38,124 nucleotides of DNA from a virus. Location: the IMG/VR virus record IMGVR_UViG_3300007734_000663, positions 1 to 38,124 of that record, one strand, 5' to 3'. Below the pieces are notes generated by a model, which saw only the letters and a program-made list of their open reading frames with translations, searched no databases and had not been told where the DNA came from. Position 1 is the stretch's first letter. Every line of letters starts with the position of its first letter. A program made the translations under genes and the position numbers. Below are positions 8,254 to 18,116 of this stretch, one piece after another.

Positions 8254-9204
8254 ATGGCACTGAACCGAACACTGTATAGTGGCACTGGAACGAACATCGT
8301 CAGCCATGGTAAGATGAGCCAGCGATGGCTGCTCAGTACAACGACTGGGGCGATTAACACCTCCACCGATGAATTCGGTCGAGCCTTGGATGCGACGGTA
8401 GGGCGAGGTCTTCTCCTCACTGAGGTTAGCCCTGGCGTTGTGATGTCGTCTGGCAAATTTAACGTAACGCTTCAGCCAGGCAACAGCATCACGAATTTTG
8501 TGAATGCTAGCGCGAAGGTCACGAAGTTCAACGTCACGGCTCCACACGTCATTCTTTCAACGCAGCTCAAGCAGACTGGCGTGACTTTTCAGACGTGGAG
8601 CTGGGCTACACCTGGACCCCCATCGGTCTTCGTGGATAACCCACCTGTCAGCGTTGTTGGAAGCGTTGGGGCGCTTGGAGCTGTCGCCGGCCCATATTGC
8701 GGCACTGACGGAACGCGAACTACTCTTGGCGGAGTTCCCGTTACGGTAACCTCGTCTCTTACGAGTCAAGCAGTGGCGGGTCTTACGGCGACTTTGACGT
8801 TTGCTGTTGCCGTATCGGGGACCACGCCGTTTACGGTCGGTCGCGGGTATACAATCACTACTCTTGGCACCACCGACTTCACAGCAATTGGTGCCTCGTC
8901 TAACACCATCGGAACGAGCTTCGTGGCAACCGGTGTTGGAACTGGTACTGGCACCGCCATTTACCAGCTCGTAACGGGAGTGGCGCTTGAAACCACTGCT
9001 CCAAACACGCTTGCTCTCCTTTCCCCATACGGGAACGCCGCAACGAGCACGACTTGGACGCTGCAGCTTCCTCCTAACTGTGGTGGCGGCGTCGGCGTCG
9101 TGTGTAACGCGGTCGCTGCTCTTGCAACGACTGCGGTGCTTTCGCCTAACCCATCCTGGCTTTCGGTGGAACTTGAGTTCACCACAAGCTCGGTGGTTGC
9201 CTGA
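8254..9204 (+). CDS. Head decoration-type structural protein (316 aa)
   Basis: This is a Thr/Val/Gly-rich beta protein immediately after the capsid gene, with AAAGGAG before its ATG. Residues about 190-232 contain GTTDFTAIGASSNTIGTSF followed by GTGTGTA, a repeat domain often found in phage virion and tail-fibre proteins. The flanking parts look like a trimeric decoration or head-fibre protein. The role as capsid decoration rests on position and composition only. The stop overlaps the next start by one base. Confidence 0.6.
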   Translation: MALNRTLYSGTGTNIVSHGKMSQRWLLSTTTGAINTSTDEFGRALDATVGRGLLLTEVSPGVVMSSGKFNVTLQPGNSITNFVNASAKVTKFNVTAPHVILSTQLKQTGVTFQTWSWATPGPPSVFVDNPPVSVVGSVGALGAVAGPYCGTDGTRTTLGGVPVTVTSSLTSQAVAGLTATLTFAVAVSGTTPFTVGRGYTITTLGTTDFTAIGASSNTIGTSFVATGVGTGTGTAIYQLVTGVALETTAPNTLALLSPYGNAATSTTWTLQLPPNCGGGVGVVCNAVAALATTAVLSPNPSWLSVELEFTTSSVVA

Positions 9205-9455
9205 TGAAGGGCAAAGGAATGGCCCTCATGATCGCCATTGGCAAGAAGAAGCCGTCGGACGGTTATGATAAGTCATCAGAAGAGATGGATGACTCTCCAC
9301 CCAGCAGTGAAAGCTCTTCGGAGGAACTGAAACTGTTGACGAAGTCCTTCTTCGAAGCTGGTAGCAAGGGCAAGTACAAGTTGGCGGCTCAGGCTTTCCA
9401 TGAAATGCAGAAATACTGCAGCGACATGGAACACGATTCTGAAGAAGAGGAATGA
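9204..9455 (+). CDS. Small acidic protein between head genes (83 aa)
   Basis: A basic N-terminus (MKGKGMALMIAIGKKK) is followed by a Ser/Glu-rich linker, a short helical part (LLTKSFFEAGSKGKYKLAAQAFHEM) and an acidic tail EEEE. No family is recognised. Tight packing between decoration and adaptor genes (TGATG overlap upstream, three bases downstream) suggests a head or neck assembly role. Confidence 0.65.
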   Translation: MKGKGMALMIAIGKKKPSDGYDKSSEEMDDSPPSSESSSEELKLLTKSFFEAGSKGKYKLAAQAFHEMQKYCSDMEHDSEEEE

Positions 9456-9458
9456 TCG

Positions 9459-11393
9459 ATGGCACTCTCGGCGACGTTATCTGAACTTGAGACTTGGGTC
9501 CGTCAAGACGCGGACATGCAGGCTCCCGATGATCGGGTGACGTCGTCTGAGTGCCGCAACCGCATCAATCGGTCGTTGGCTCATCTCTACGACCGATTGG
9601 TGCTTGTTGATCAAGAGTACTTCCTGCGTTCGGTTTCGACGACGTCGAACCACACGGGCAAGTACGACATCATGAACGACTTCAAGACCGGAGTCGTTAG
9701 GTCGTTTACATCGGTCTCCCAGGCGGGCACGGGGTACACGGACGGAGAAATCGTAACTCTCGCACAGGGTACGAACGCAACAGCGACGGGTGTAGTATCC
9801 GTCACAGCTGGCGCAGTGACGGGGTTGACCATCACGAGCGCGGGCAGCGGCTACTTTGATGAAGCCTATACGCAAGCGGCGTTCACTCAGCTTGGCACGA
9901 CAATCGGTCCAGGAGCGACAATCCTGGGGCCTGCGATTAACGTGGGTACCAAGACATACCTCGTATTTCAGAATACAAGTTTCGGCCTGTTAGAGATCGA
10001 CCCAGTCGCGCAAACATGGGTCGCGAGAACGGCAGCAGTCGGCGGAAACGTGACGTATCGCGCAGCATACGTGCCGTCGACCAATGCCATTTACGTCGCG
10101 AAATCAAACGGCGACATATACAAATACGATATTGCGACGACTACGTGGACTGTCTATGCAGCCGTAGCACCGTCGTTTGCCTTCATTAGCATCTTCTATG
10201 ATGATGCGACCAACCAACTGTTTGCCACAGATGCGGCACTGCTTGCGAGCATGTACGCAATCGACCCAGTAACGGTGGTGTCCGCGTCCGTGACGCCGCT
10301 TGGGTTGACCGCACGTGTTCGCGGAGGTCGAAGCGGGTTTGTGTACTTCGAAGATGTTCCTGCGACGAGCATCTACGAGTTCGATACGACCGCGCTTACC
10401 TTCGCGGCGGTTACGCCAATCGCATCGAGTCCATCTGACTTCCTCTACGTGGCTTCGGCAAACAAGTTCTACATGGGCCTGCTCCCAGCAGCTCCGATCA
10501 AGGCCTTGGCCTACGACGTGACGACTGCTTCCGCGATTGACCTGACAGCAACGATCAACGCGCTACCAAACTATGTCTACGCGCAGTCGTACCTCGGATA
10601 CGATGCGACGCAGGACGGCGTTTATTTTTCAGGGTTTTTGACGTCTCCATACGTTGCCAAGATTGATGCGACTACGGATGTGGCAACAGAGGCGCTTGCC
10701 GTCTCTGGCGCAGCTGGCGCGCTCGGTACGTATGAAGTAGCAAATGGCAATGTGATGGCCGTGGTGTACTCTGCGGGAACCCCATTCAGTACTGGGTTTG
10801 AGTTTTACAGTAACCAATCAGTAAATATCAGCACGCCAGACTATATCATCGTCAACCTCGCTGGGTTTGGTCAAGGTGCGCAGGCTCTCGTCTACATCGA
10901 GAGCGACTTCTACAAGTGCAAAGGCATCTGGTATAGCGATGCTGGAGGCGGGACGGGTCCTACGGCGACGTGGTTCCCGCTTCGAAGGTTTCAGTGGGAG
11001 CAGCAGAACGCGCTCAACCAGTCGGCCAACCTTGGCGGCTCAGGAGCCTTGCCTCTGTATCGCATCATGACGCAAGACGGGCGCGACAAGGCGCTGCTTT
11101 CGCCAGACAACGCGGGCGGAGCATTCCAGCTCTGGTACTACCCCGCTCCGACGCGCCTGCTGGTCGATAACGACCGCTTTGACGGGCGCGCAGGTTGGGA
11201 CGACTGGATTGTCAAAGACGTCGCCATTCAGCTCCTGATGGCCGAGGAATCGATTGAGCAGGCAGCGGCGCTGAAGAGCATCCGCGATGAAATCTGGGAG
11301 CGTATCCAGCTCCACGCATCCGACCGAGAAGCCTCGCAGCCTGAGCGCATCATGGACGTCACACTTTTGAGCCGACGCTACAGCCGTCGATAG
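9459..11393 (+). CDS. Head-tail adaptor with inserted beta-propeller-like region (644 aa)
   Basis: The ends are those of a podovirus adaptor (tail tubular A-like). Residues 1-70 include LSELETWVRQDADM and RINRSLAHLYDRLVLVD. The C-terminal 160 or so include FPLRRFQWEQQN, a YYPAPTRLL motif and GWDDWIVKDVAIQLLMAEE, all familiar in this family. Between them sits an insertion of about 390 residues. It begins with a TGYTDGEIVTLAQG / GLTITSAGSGY module and continues with six or so repeats of the Y-x-F/Y-D type that look like a kelch-type propeller. The usual family length is near 200-250 aa, so the insertion more than doubles it. The adaptor should sit below the portal ring, with the propeller displayed outward (inference). 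Confidence 0.72.
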   Translation: MALSATLSELETWVRQDADMQAPDDRVTSSECRNRINRSLAHLYDRLVLVDQEYFLRSVSTTSNHTGKYDIMNDFKTGVVRSFTSVSQAGTGYTDGEIVTLAQGTNATATGVVSVTAGAVTGLTITSAGSGYFDEAYTQAAFTQLGTTIGPGATILGPAINVGTKTYLVFQNTSFGLLEIDPVAQTWVARTAAVGGNVTYRAAYVPSTNAIYVAKSNGDIYKYDIATTTWTVYAAVAPSFAFISIFYDDATNQLFATDAALLASMYAIDPVTVVSASVTPLGLTARVRGGRSGFVYFEDVPATSIYEFDTTALTFAAVTPIASSPSDFLYVASANKFYMGLLPAAPIKALAYDVTTASAIDLTATINALPNYVYAQSYLGYDATQDGVYFSGFLTSPYVAKIDATTDVATEALAVSGAAGALGTYEVANGNVMAVVYSAGTPFSTGFEFYSNQSVNISTPDYIIVNLAGFGQGAQALVYIESDFYKCKGIWYSDAGGGTGPTATWFPLRRFQWEQQNALNQSANLGGSGALPLYRIMTQDGRDKALLSPDNAGGAFQLWYYPAPTRLLVDNDRFDGRAGWDDWIVKDVAIQLLMAEESIEQAAALKSIRDEIWERIQLHASDREASQPERIMDVTLLSRRYSRR

Positions 11394-11402
11394 AGCCCCA
11401 AC

Positions 11403-11828
11403 ATGCCAGTAGAGAAGCCCCAACAGTTTCTTCCACAGGTTACTGGCAATGCTGCTGTTGACCATGCGCAGGATGCGATCTCGCAGCTTGCATCTGCTCA
11501 GCGCAGCCAGGGTACCCAGAAGAGAATCGTAGACAAGCTGTCGCCGACCGAGCCTCCGGCTCGTGGTATCCAGCTTCGTCCGAACCAGACGGTTGACATC
11601 CCGCATAGCGTTGGGCACCCGGTCTCATCGATTGGCGTTGCGTCAATCATCGACTCGAGAAGCAATGCGGCAGCGGCCCCACGTGCTGCGCCAAACCTGC
11701 AGCTTATCGAGCTTCCTAGCAAACTAGGCAGTCGTATTGTAAGAGTAAGATACATCCCGCCGAAGGATGATGCTGGGAAAGACATTCCCAACACTCCATC
11801 GTTCAGGGCAAAACTGGAGCTTGGTTGA
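11403..11828 (+). CDS. Hypothetical neck or tail protein (141 aa)
   Basis: There is no recognised family. A Gln/Ala-rich helical N-terminus is followed by a Pro-rich linker and a basic beta-like C-terminus (SRIVRVRYIPPKDDAGKD). It lies between adaptor and stabilisation-type genes and overlaps the latter by TGATG, so a neck or tail-assembly role is likely. No convincing Shine-Dalgarno precedes the ATG. Confidence 0.65.
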   Translation: MPVEKPQQFLPQVTGNAAVDHAQDAISQLASAQRSQGTQKRIVDKLSPTEPPARGIQLRPNQTVDIPHSVGHPVSSIGVASIIDSRSNAAAAPRAAPNLQLIELPSKLGSRIVRVRYIPPKDDAGKDIPNTPSFRAKLELG

Positions 11829-14800
11829 TGGATCAGATTGTGAAGATTCCGCTTCTTGGTGGCATCGATGAGAGCATCGACCCAGATCAGCTCCCAGCTC
11901 CAGGCATGAAGGAGCTAACGAACGTTGTTATTCGAAAGAAGCAACGGTTCCAGAAGCGCGAGGGCTATACTCTTATCCCTAGTCCATCGAGCCCGACGAC
12001 TCCTGCGACAGTATACCGAGGAAATGCTGTATCCGGTATGCCGTTTCCTGCAGAGGCAATTGGCGGCCACAAGAGCCCATCAGGCGATAAGCTTGTGACC
12101 GTAGCCGACAGCCAGATGTTTGAGTATGTCGGGCAAGACGGCTTGCGGCAGTATCGATATGTGAACGACGTGCCGCGTGCAATGGGCGACGTCGTGCCTG
12201 TTGATACGTCAGCAGGCCAGTGTCTTGAGATCGAATCATGCATCATCAAGAATGAGAACAACGGCCTTCGCGTAACCGTATGGAGCGTGGCTGCGCGGCC
12301 GAGCGCAATCATGGCCGATGACTCCATTTGGTGGGAGAACATTGACGGGGCCGGTCTATATTTTTCCATTCAGAATCAGGATACCGGGGCGTTTTTGTTT
12401 GCCCCGACCCGCATCTACATGCCTGGGTCCATCCCAACGATGGACGTTAGAAACTTGCGCGTGTGCGAGTCTTACGAGGACCCGGCTCTGGGAGCAGATG
12501 GGAATGTAGGCTGCATCATCATGTGGCAACAGGGGCCGTACAGTGGGGCTCCGCAGTTGTGGGGCATTCGAATCAACGCGTACGGCGAGATCGGCAATAC
12601 GATCAACGTCACGAACCTGCTCCAACCAGGGTACCAAGGGCTGCCTCCTACTTACCGATCATTCGACATCGCATCGCTTCGGCGTACGGGAGAGACATAT
12701 GGCTTTGCTCTGATCGTATGCACTGAGGACTCTAAGCCAGTTCCTGAGCTTCAGTGGTATCAGATCAACGCAAGCGCGACGGTGCTGTGGACGGTAAGCC
12801 ACGTAACGACCGTATTTGATGCAGCCACAGCAGGACGAACCTGGAAAGCCAGGTGCATGCGTGGCGTGACCATGCAGTATGAGAAGTCCTATATCAATGG
12901 TCCCTATACTGTGACGGTCAGAGTCGGCATCAGCGACCCTAGCGAGTCTGGATACCGAGTGCCCATTGACATGGCTCTCGTGACTTTCCTGGTCGTCGTA
13001 GTTGGTACTTCGTACTTCGCCGAGCCTGGGCGCTGGGGCATCATCCGAGAGATGAACTACCAGACGCACGAAGACTTCTCGAGCGTTCCTGGGTATGCAG
13101 GTCTTGGTGCAAAAAAGCTGATGTCGGATGCGGTATCGCAGATACATTTGCAGGCAATGGTAAATGCTGGAACGGCGCTTTCCCCACGAGTGAATGTTGC
13201 GACAGTCATTTTGCCAGATGGATCGAAACAACTATATACATTTTCAGATATGGCGTCGTTTAACTCGGCAGGGAATACGGCAGATATGGCCATAGGGGCC
13301 GTCTATAAACCTGGTACTCTCCCGGATTCGATGTATGCAGCGTGGAGCAATCTTGCTCAGGCAAGATATGCTCATCAATATCCTGCAAATCTACAGTTCA
13401 AGGTAGATATGACGTCTACTGCTGTATATAGTCGCGGCAGGCAGATATGCAATGTAACCGAGAGCACATGCGGAGCGACTAATCGATATACTGGAGCTAC
13501 ACCAGGATACTATGAGAGCGTATCTTTAGCTGCAGTGTTCGCAGGAGTACCTCAAGTAACAGCGGCTACAGCCGACATCATACTGGCCAGAGGCATCCTG
13601 TCGACGTCTATAGTCCTTGCTGCAGTGGGCGCAGGCGTGACAAATGGCGTGTATTCCAACGTTCCACTAAACATTGGCGGGAACTACACAGCAAGAGCGA
13701 ATGTAACAGTTGTAGCTGGATCTGTGTCAGCCATAATTATAGTGAATTCTGGATATGATTATGCAGCTGGAGCTGGACAGCCAATCACGATCAACCAAGG
13801 ATTGCTGTATGCTGGGTCTCCATTGCTATCTGGAGTAGCAACTTGCAGCACGGATGTATATGCTGCATGGATTATTATAGTTGATGGAGGCGACTATAAT
13901 AATTCTGCAGCACCGTTCACACAGATCAGACAAGGGACGTGCGCTCCAGTCGCTGGGACTGGGAGCCCGCCGATGCCCGTGCCTACGGCTCATAATGAGA
14001 CCGCGACCATGCTAACGTATGGGCTATATTTTAACCAAGGCGCGACATATTCGTTTGTAGATAGCGCAGATACACTCAATCCGCTGACGAGCGTAGCCTT
14101 CGCTGTGGCTCCTCAGAGCTGCGTCCATCGATGGTCTTCTGTTGTTGCGCCAGACTTTGGAGGTGGCGGACACGAGATTATTTTAGGCGTATCATCTGTG
14201 GGAGCTAAACCTGCGACTTCTCCTAGCGGAGATGCTCCATTGTCTGGCGCGTACGCGTATTCCACAAACAACTACTTTGAGGTATATAAGTGGATGCCGG
14301 GGACAGCTGGTGAGACGCTGCTCCGCCCGACTACAACTAGCGGCCCCGTATCGGGCATGATTAGTGCTCTGGCTGGTCCGTGGAGGATAGTCGGAGACTT
14401 GTCAGTTATCCGTAGGCCCGACAACTCGTCAGTCTCTGATACCGGTAAGAGGCGAGTCGTAGCAGCTATCACTCCAGCTGGAGATGTTCAGCAGCGGACT
14501 CAGTTCCTCGTATATGTAGGCGATACGAGTAATAACGTTACGATGGTGCCTCCCTCAATCGATGAGGGTACGTCAAGCCTCAACTGGCAGTACGTCAATA
14601 ACAAGGGCATGTTTGTAGAATCAGCAAACGCACCCAGGATGCTGACGGTCCCTCTGAATAGCACGCGCATGTTCACAGCAGAGCAATGGAGTACGAGCGA
14701 CGGGGGGCTTGTGCTTATGACGACATCCATGACTGGAGGCATGCTCCGGGATGGAAGCTCGGAGAATGCTTGTCAGGTTGGTGCAATTTCGTATGACCTG

Positions 14801-17113
14801 AAGCCATCAGGATGGCGACAGATATTGAAGTTTGCAGACTATACGCTTGTGAACGGTGGCATCATGTCTTCGTTCGACGGGAGCAGCTGCAGCGAGTCAT
14901 GCATAATGCTTTGGCCGCAGCGTGACTTGACGCTTCTCGCAGCAGAGCGTCAGCCCATGTTGATGAACACGAATTATCAGTTCTATGATGAGACGATGAA
15001 GTTGAATCTTCATGCATGCCTGTGGCCACAGTCGCTGAATACGTATGCATATGGAGCAGCCCGCGATGTAGCTGTAGATGCCGGAGAATTAGGCATGGCG
15101 GTGCTAGCAAATATCCCACGACCATATTTTGTATATGAAGCGGGAATGAAGCCTGGAGCATCTACCGTATCACAGTCAATGCCGTGGACTCGGATAAGTA
15201 CATCGTTCGGGGGAGACCCGACAGAGGACTACCAGTCAATCATGGTAGACCAGCGCATGAGCGCATACAGCCTCAACTCGGCGGTGTCGGGAGATACGGC
15301 ACCAGGAGGAATCAAGGCGCTAACATATTACGGAAAATATGGAAAAAAAGCGCAGATCGGATCTGTCTACTGGGTTCCGCGTAACGTAGGCGGTATTCTG
15401 AGTACGGCTAATGCAATGACGCAAAAGGGATGCTTTTTTGACTCACTCGACACGTCGTGCGACATGATGATGCGATGGGTCTATGAAGTTGCCGATGGGA
15501 CTGGGCGTATCGTGCGTTCCGCTCCCAGCGTTCCAGCGAGGTACTCGATCATCAGCTCAATCAGTTGCTCCGACAAGGGAGACGACTTCCGTCTGACAAC
15601 AGGAGTCGGAGAGTTTAGGTATGGATTCTTCGCCCCTCGAATCGAGCTGACCAACCGACTACGCGTAGGTGCCGATGATAACAAGCGGATCATGTCGCAG
15701 CCGTATACGACAGCCGAGCCATACAGCTCTGTGTTTTACAGGATGCCATTCAAGAACTGGCTGACTCCAGCTACATCATTCATTTCGGATCGTAACGATG
15801 GGAGGCAGCTATGCCCGTTCTCATCATCACCATACGATCAGGACAACCCATACGGCTACGTTGTAAACAACCTGACATGCTTTGATGGCCCAGCGAAGGA
15901 ATACCTTGGCATCCTTGGAATGCCATATTTGTACACTACTGGTGGAGAGTATGCGAACACATGCCCGCCATCTGTGCGGTGCATGACGATTCACCAGGGG
16001 AGAGTAGTCATTGGCGGTGCCGATGATGCGACTGTCATCTGGTTCAGCAAAGAAGTTACCGAGCAGGATGCGCCATCATTCAGCGACCTGCTCACTATCC
16101 AGATTTCGGACGGCGGAGCCGTTACGGGCCTTGGTAGTCTAGCGCGGGCGCTGGTCGTGTTCAAAAAGTCGCAGATTCACGTGCTGACTGGAGACATGCC
16201 AGGGTCGACCGCGACAGGCGCGAGCACAGCAAGTCCATGGAAGACTACGCTTGGAGAACCACACAGACTCGTGGATGGACTCGGTTGCATCTCTCCAAGG
16301 TCTGTCATCTCAACGCCTGTTGGATTGTTCTTTCAGAGCAACCGAACGATTGAGATGATGGGTCAAGATATGGCAGTGAGTCCAATCGGGTACCGCATCA
16401 TGGATGTTCTTGAGACGTATTCAGATGTCGTGTCTGTCGCTCACAAGGCCGTGGATAGCGAAGTGATCTTCTGTTGCCAGAAGCCAAGCGTTCTTGCTGG
16501 AACGAACACGGACAACGATGGCTCGCAGGCAGTCCTGATGGTCTACAACTATCTGGAAGACATCTGGTCCAAGCACACGACCAGCAACTTTGGCCTTGGC
16601 AATGTAGCTATTGGAGAGCAGAACGAACAGACGCTCATGGCTGTTGGAGGCCGGACCTATCGCACGAACGATACCCAGTTCTACGACAAGACTCCGGATG
16701 GAGACGTCTGGGTCACAGCGAGCGGCGAGACAGCGCCAATTGCGTTGAACCAAGGTCAGGGATTCCAGCGGGTTAAGCGAATCCGGATCATGGGCGACCC
16801 GATCCCAGCTCTTCCGGCTCCCCAGCTATACCAGCTGCACGGCATGACGCTGGACGTCATGACGGATTGGGATAGTACGCAGTCCTCGACGTGGACCGAA
16901 ACGCAGGCTCAGTCCATCTACAGTCTTCAGGGCCGAGAGTTCTTCGAGATCCACGTACGCAATCAGAAATGCCAGAAGATTTCGTTGAGGTTCTCAGACA
17001 TTCAGGGCTCCACACTCAATACGGGGTATGGCGTCGCATTCTCAAGCATCGCGCTTGTTGTTGGTGTAAAGTCTGGCCTGAATAAGCGCATGACCATGAT
17101 CGCGGAGCATTGA
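11828..17113 (+). CDS. Very large tail stabilisation-type protein (1761 aa)
   Basis: The N-terminus (PLLGGIDESIDPDQLPAPG, then ELTNVVIRKK and KREGY) is the signature of phage tail-stabilisation or nozzle-type proteins that plug the neck. The C-terminal 550 residues match the same class: HQGRVVIGGADDATVIWFSK, SDGGAVTGLGSL, ALVVFKKSQIHVLTGD, and GLFFQSNRTIEMMGQD. Relatives are commonly 500-900 aa. Here about 900 extra residues lie between, including a module (about 580-700) related to the GSGY beta module in the adaptor. The middle also has more A/T-ending codons than its flanks. ATG 11828 is preferred over TTG 11825. The protein probably forms the tail tube and nozzle. Confidence 0.75.
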   Translation: MDQIVKIPLLGGIDESIDPDQLPAPGMKELTNVVIRKKQRFQKREGYTLIPSPSSPTTPATVYRGNAVSGMPFPAEAIGGHKSPSGDKLVTVADSQMFEYVGQDGLRQYRYVNDVPRAMGDVVPVDTSAGQCLEIESCIIKNENNGLRVTVWSVAARPSAIMADDSIWWENIDGAGLYFSIQNQDTGAFLFAPTRIYMPGSIPTMDVRNLRVCESYEDPALGADGNVGCIIMWQQGPYSGAPQLWGIRINAYGEIGNTINVTNLLQPGYQGLPPTYRSFDIASLRRTGETYGFALIVCTEDSKPVPELQWYQINASATVLWTVSHVTTVFDAATAGRTWKARCMRGVTMQYEKSYINGPYTVTVRVGISDPSESGYRVPIDMALVTFLVVVVGTSYFAEPGRWGIIREMNYQTHEDFSSVPGYAGLGAKKLMSDAVSQIHLQAMVNAGTALSPRVNVATVILPDGSKQLYTFSDMASFNSAGNTADMAIGAVYKPGTLPDSMYAAWSNLAQARYAHQYPANLQFKVDMTSTAVYSRGRQICNVTESTCGATNRYTGATPGYYESVSLAAVFAGVPQVTAATADIILARGILSTSIVLAAVGAGVTNGVYSNVPLNIGGNYTARANVTVVAGSVSAIIIVNSGYDYAAGAGQPITINQGLLYAGSPLLSGVATCSTDVYAAWIIIVDGGDYNNSAAPFTQIRQGTCAPVAGTGSPPMPVPTAHNETATMLTYGLYFNQGATYSFVDSADTLNPLTSVAFAVAPQSCVHRWSSVVAPDFGGGGHEIILGVSSVGAKPATSPSGDAPLSGAYAYSTNNYFEVYKWMPGTAGETLLRPTTTSGPVSGMISALAGPWRIVGDLSVIRRPDNSSVSDTGKRRVVAAITPAGDVQQRTQFLVYVGDTSNNVTMVPPSIDEGTSSLNWQYVNNKGMFVESANAPRMLTVPLNSTRMFTAEQWSTSDGGLVLMTTSMTGGMLRDGSSENACQVGAISYDLKPSGWRQILKFADYTLVNGGIMSSFDGSSCSESCIMLWPQRDLTLLAAERQPMLMNTNYQFYDETMKLNLHACLWPQSLNTYAYGAARDVAVDAGELGMAVLANIPRPYFVYEAGMKPGASTVSQSMPWTRISTSFGGDPTEDYQSIMVDQRMSAYSLNSAVSGDTAPGGIKALTYYGKYGKKAQIGSVYWVPRNVGGILSTANAMTQKGCFFDSLDTSCDMMMRWVYEVADGTGRIVRSAPSVPARYSIISSISCSDKGDDFRLTTGVGEFRYGFFAPRIELTNRLRVGADDNKRIMSQPYTTAEPYSSVFYRMPFKNWLTPATSFISDRNDGRQLCPFSSSPYDQDNPYGYVVNNLTCFDGPAKEYLGILGMPYLYTTGGEYANTCPPSVRCMTIHQGRVVIGGADDATVIWFSKEVTEQDAPSFSDLLTIQISDGGAVTGLGSLARALVVFKKSQIHVLTGDMPGSTATGASTASPWKTTLGEPHRLVDGLGCISPRSVISTPVGLFFQSNRTIEMMGQDMAVSPIGYRIMDVLETYSDVVSVAHKAVDSEVIFCCQKPSVLAGTNTDNDGSQAVLMVYNYLEDIWSKHTTSNFGLGNVAIGEQNEQTLMAVGGRTYRTNDTQFYDKTPDGDVWVTASGETAPIALNQGQGFQRVKRIRIMGDPIPALPAPQLYQLHGMTLDVMTDWDSTQSSTWTETQAQSIYSLQGREFFEIHVRNQKCQKISLRFSDIQGSTLNTGYGVAFSSIALVVGVKSGLNKRMTMIAEH

Positions 17114-17114
17114 T

Positions 17115-18116
17115 ATGGCGACTCTTGAGGAACTCCTGGCATCGTATAAAGGCCAGCAAAGCATGGCGTCAACGCTAGCATCTGCTGCTCCTACTGCAGC
17201 CTCATATGCTTTAGGTGGCGGCCTTGGTCTTGTTGGCGCGATTGCAGCTCCATACATCACAAATGCTATTACGTCGGGGATGAACCGACGCAGTCCAGCA
17301 GAAGAGGCTGCGTTGAAGAGCATCCGAGATGTCGCGGAGGGAGGCCGTACGGCGGCTCAGTCGACGTTGGAGTACGAGCGTGGCCGAGCCCAGCGTCAAG
17401 TCGCACAGGCGGCGGCTCAGGCCCCAGCACGGCAGCGTGCGTCGACGGCGCTCACGGCGCAAGAGAACCAGCTCGAGGCGGACACGCGTCTGTCTGGTAT
17501 GGCCGCAGCGACGAAGATGCAGGAGCAGCAGGCAGCGCAGCGAGCCCTTGCCGACATCGAGACGCGAGCTGGAGAGGCGGAGCGGCAGCGGCAACGTCAG
17601 ATGATGGCAGGAGCCGTCTCTGGCGGCCTTGGGGCGCTCTCGCAGTCATACGGCGGCTACCTTGCTGGTAAGCAGCGACAAGGCGATCTGGAGGCCCAGG
17701 CAGCGGGCGCGGGCGAGGCGGTCAAGACAATCCAGAGTGCGATGAGCACGACTTCCCAGCCGCTAGGTGCGACTCCGGCTGCTCCAGTTGTACCAACGCC
17801 GGTTGCAGCAGCTCCGGTTGCAGCTCCAGTTGTAACGCAAGCTCCGGTGACTATGCAGTCGATAAACAGCATGGGCATCGGGCAACAACCTGCCGCAGAT
17901 GCTCTAATTCAAAATGGACGAGTAATGCCCGCACTTCCGGGGAATATAGATCTTGGCAGTGGGCCTTCCGCATCTAGTGGTGCATACCCAGACTATCAAA
18001 GAAGGCAAATAACGCCAGTTGGTGGTTTTTCATTTAATCTTGATGACAGCGCATTCCCTGGGCAGCTCCCTGGACCTAGCCCCCGTAAGTCCGTTAAAAA
18101 GGCGGGGTCACGCTGA
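17115..18116 (+). CDS. Ejection-type internal virion protein A (333 aa)
   Basis: This Ala/Gln-rich protein has a glycine-rich hydrophobic stretch near residues 23-52 (SYALGGGLGLVGAIAAPYI), then a long coiled coil (about 60-170), an Ala/Pro/Val linker (about 215-250) and a disordered tail. Three consecutive large genes of this kind after the tail tube match the internal, DNA-ejection protein cassette of podoviruses, whose products form a conduit across the envelope. Assignment rests on position and composition. Its stop overlaps the next ATG by one base. Confidence 0.6.
   Translation: MATLEELLASYKGQQSMASTLASAAPTAASYALGGGLGLVGAIAAPYITNAITSGMNRRSPAEEAALKSIRDVAEGGRTAAQSTLEYERGRAQRQVAQAAAQAPARQRASTALTAQENQLEADTRLSGMAAATKMQEQQAAQRALADIETRAGEAERQRQRQMMAGAVSGGLGALSQSYGGYLAGKQRQGDLEAQAAGAGEAVKTIQSAMSTTSQPLGATPAAPVVPTPVAAAPVAAPVVTQAPVTMQSINSMGIGQQPAADALIQNGRVMPALPGNIDLGSGPSASSGAYPDYQRRQITPVGGFSFNLDDSAFPGQLPGPSPRKSVKKAGSR

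Noticed and set aside
6754-8547. 597-codon open frame antisense to the capsid gene
   Set aside because: It mirrors the full capsid gene, has Arg/Val-rich composition typical of antisense frames, and has no ribosome site. Codon bias of the capsid gene explains it.
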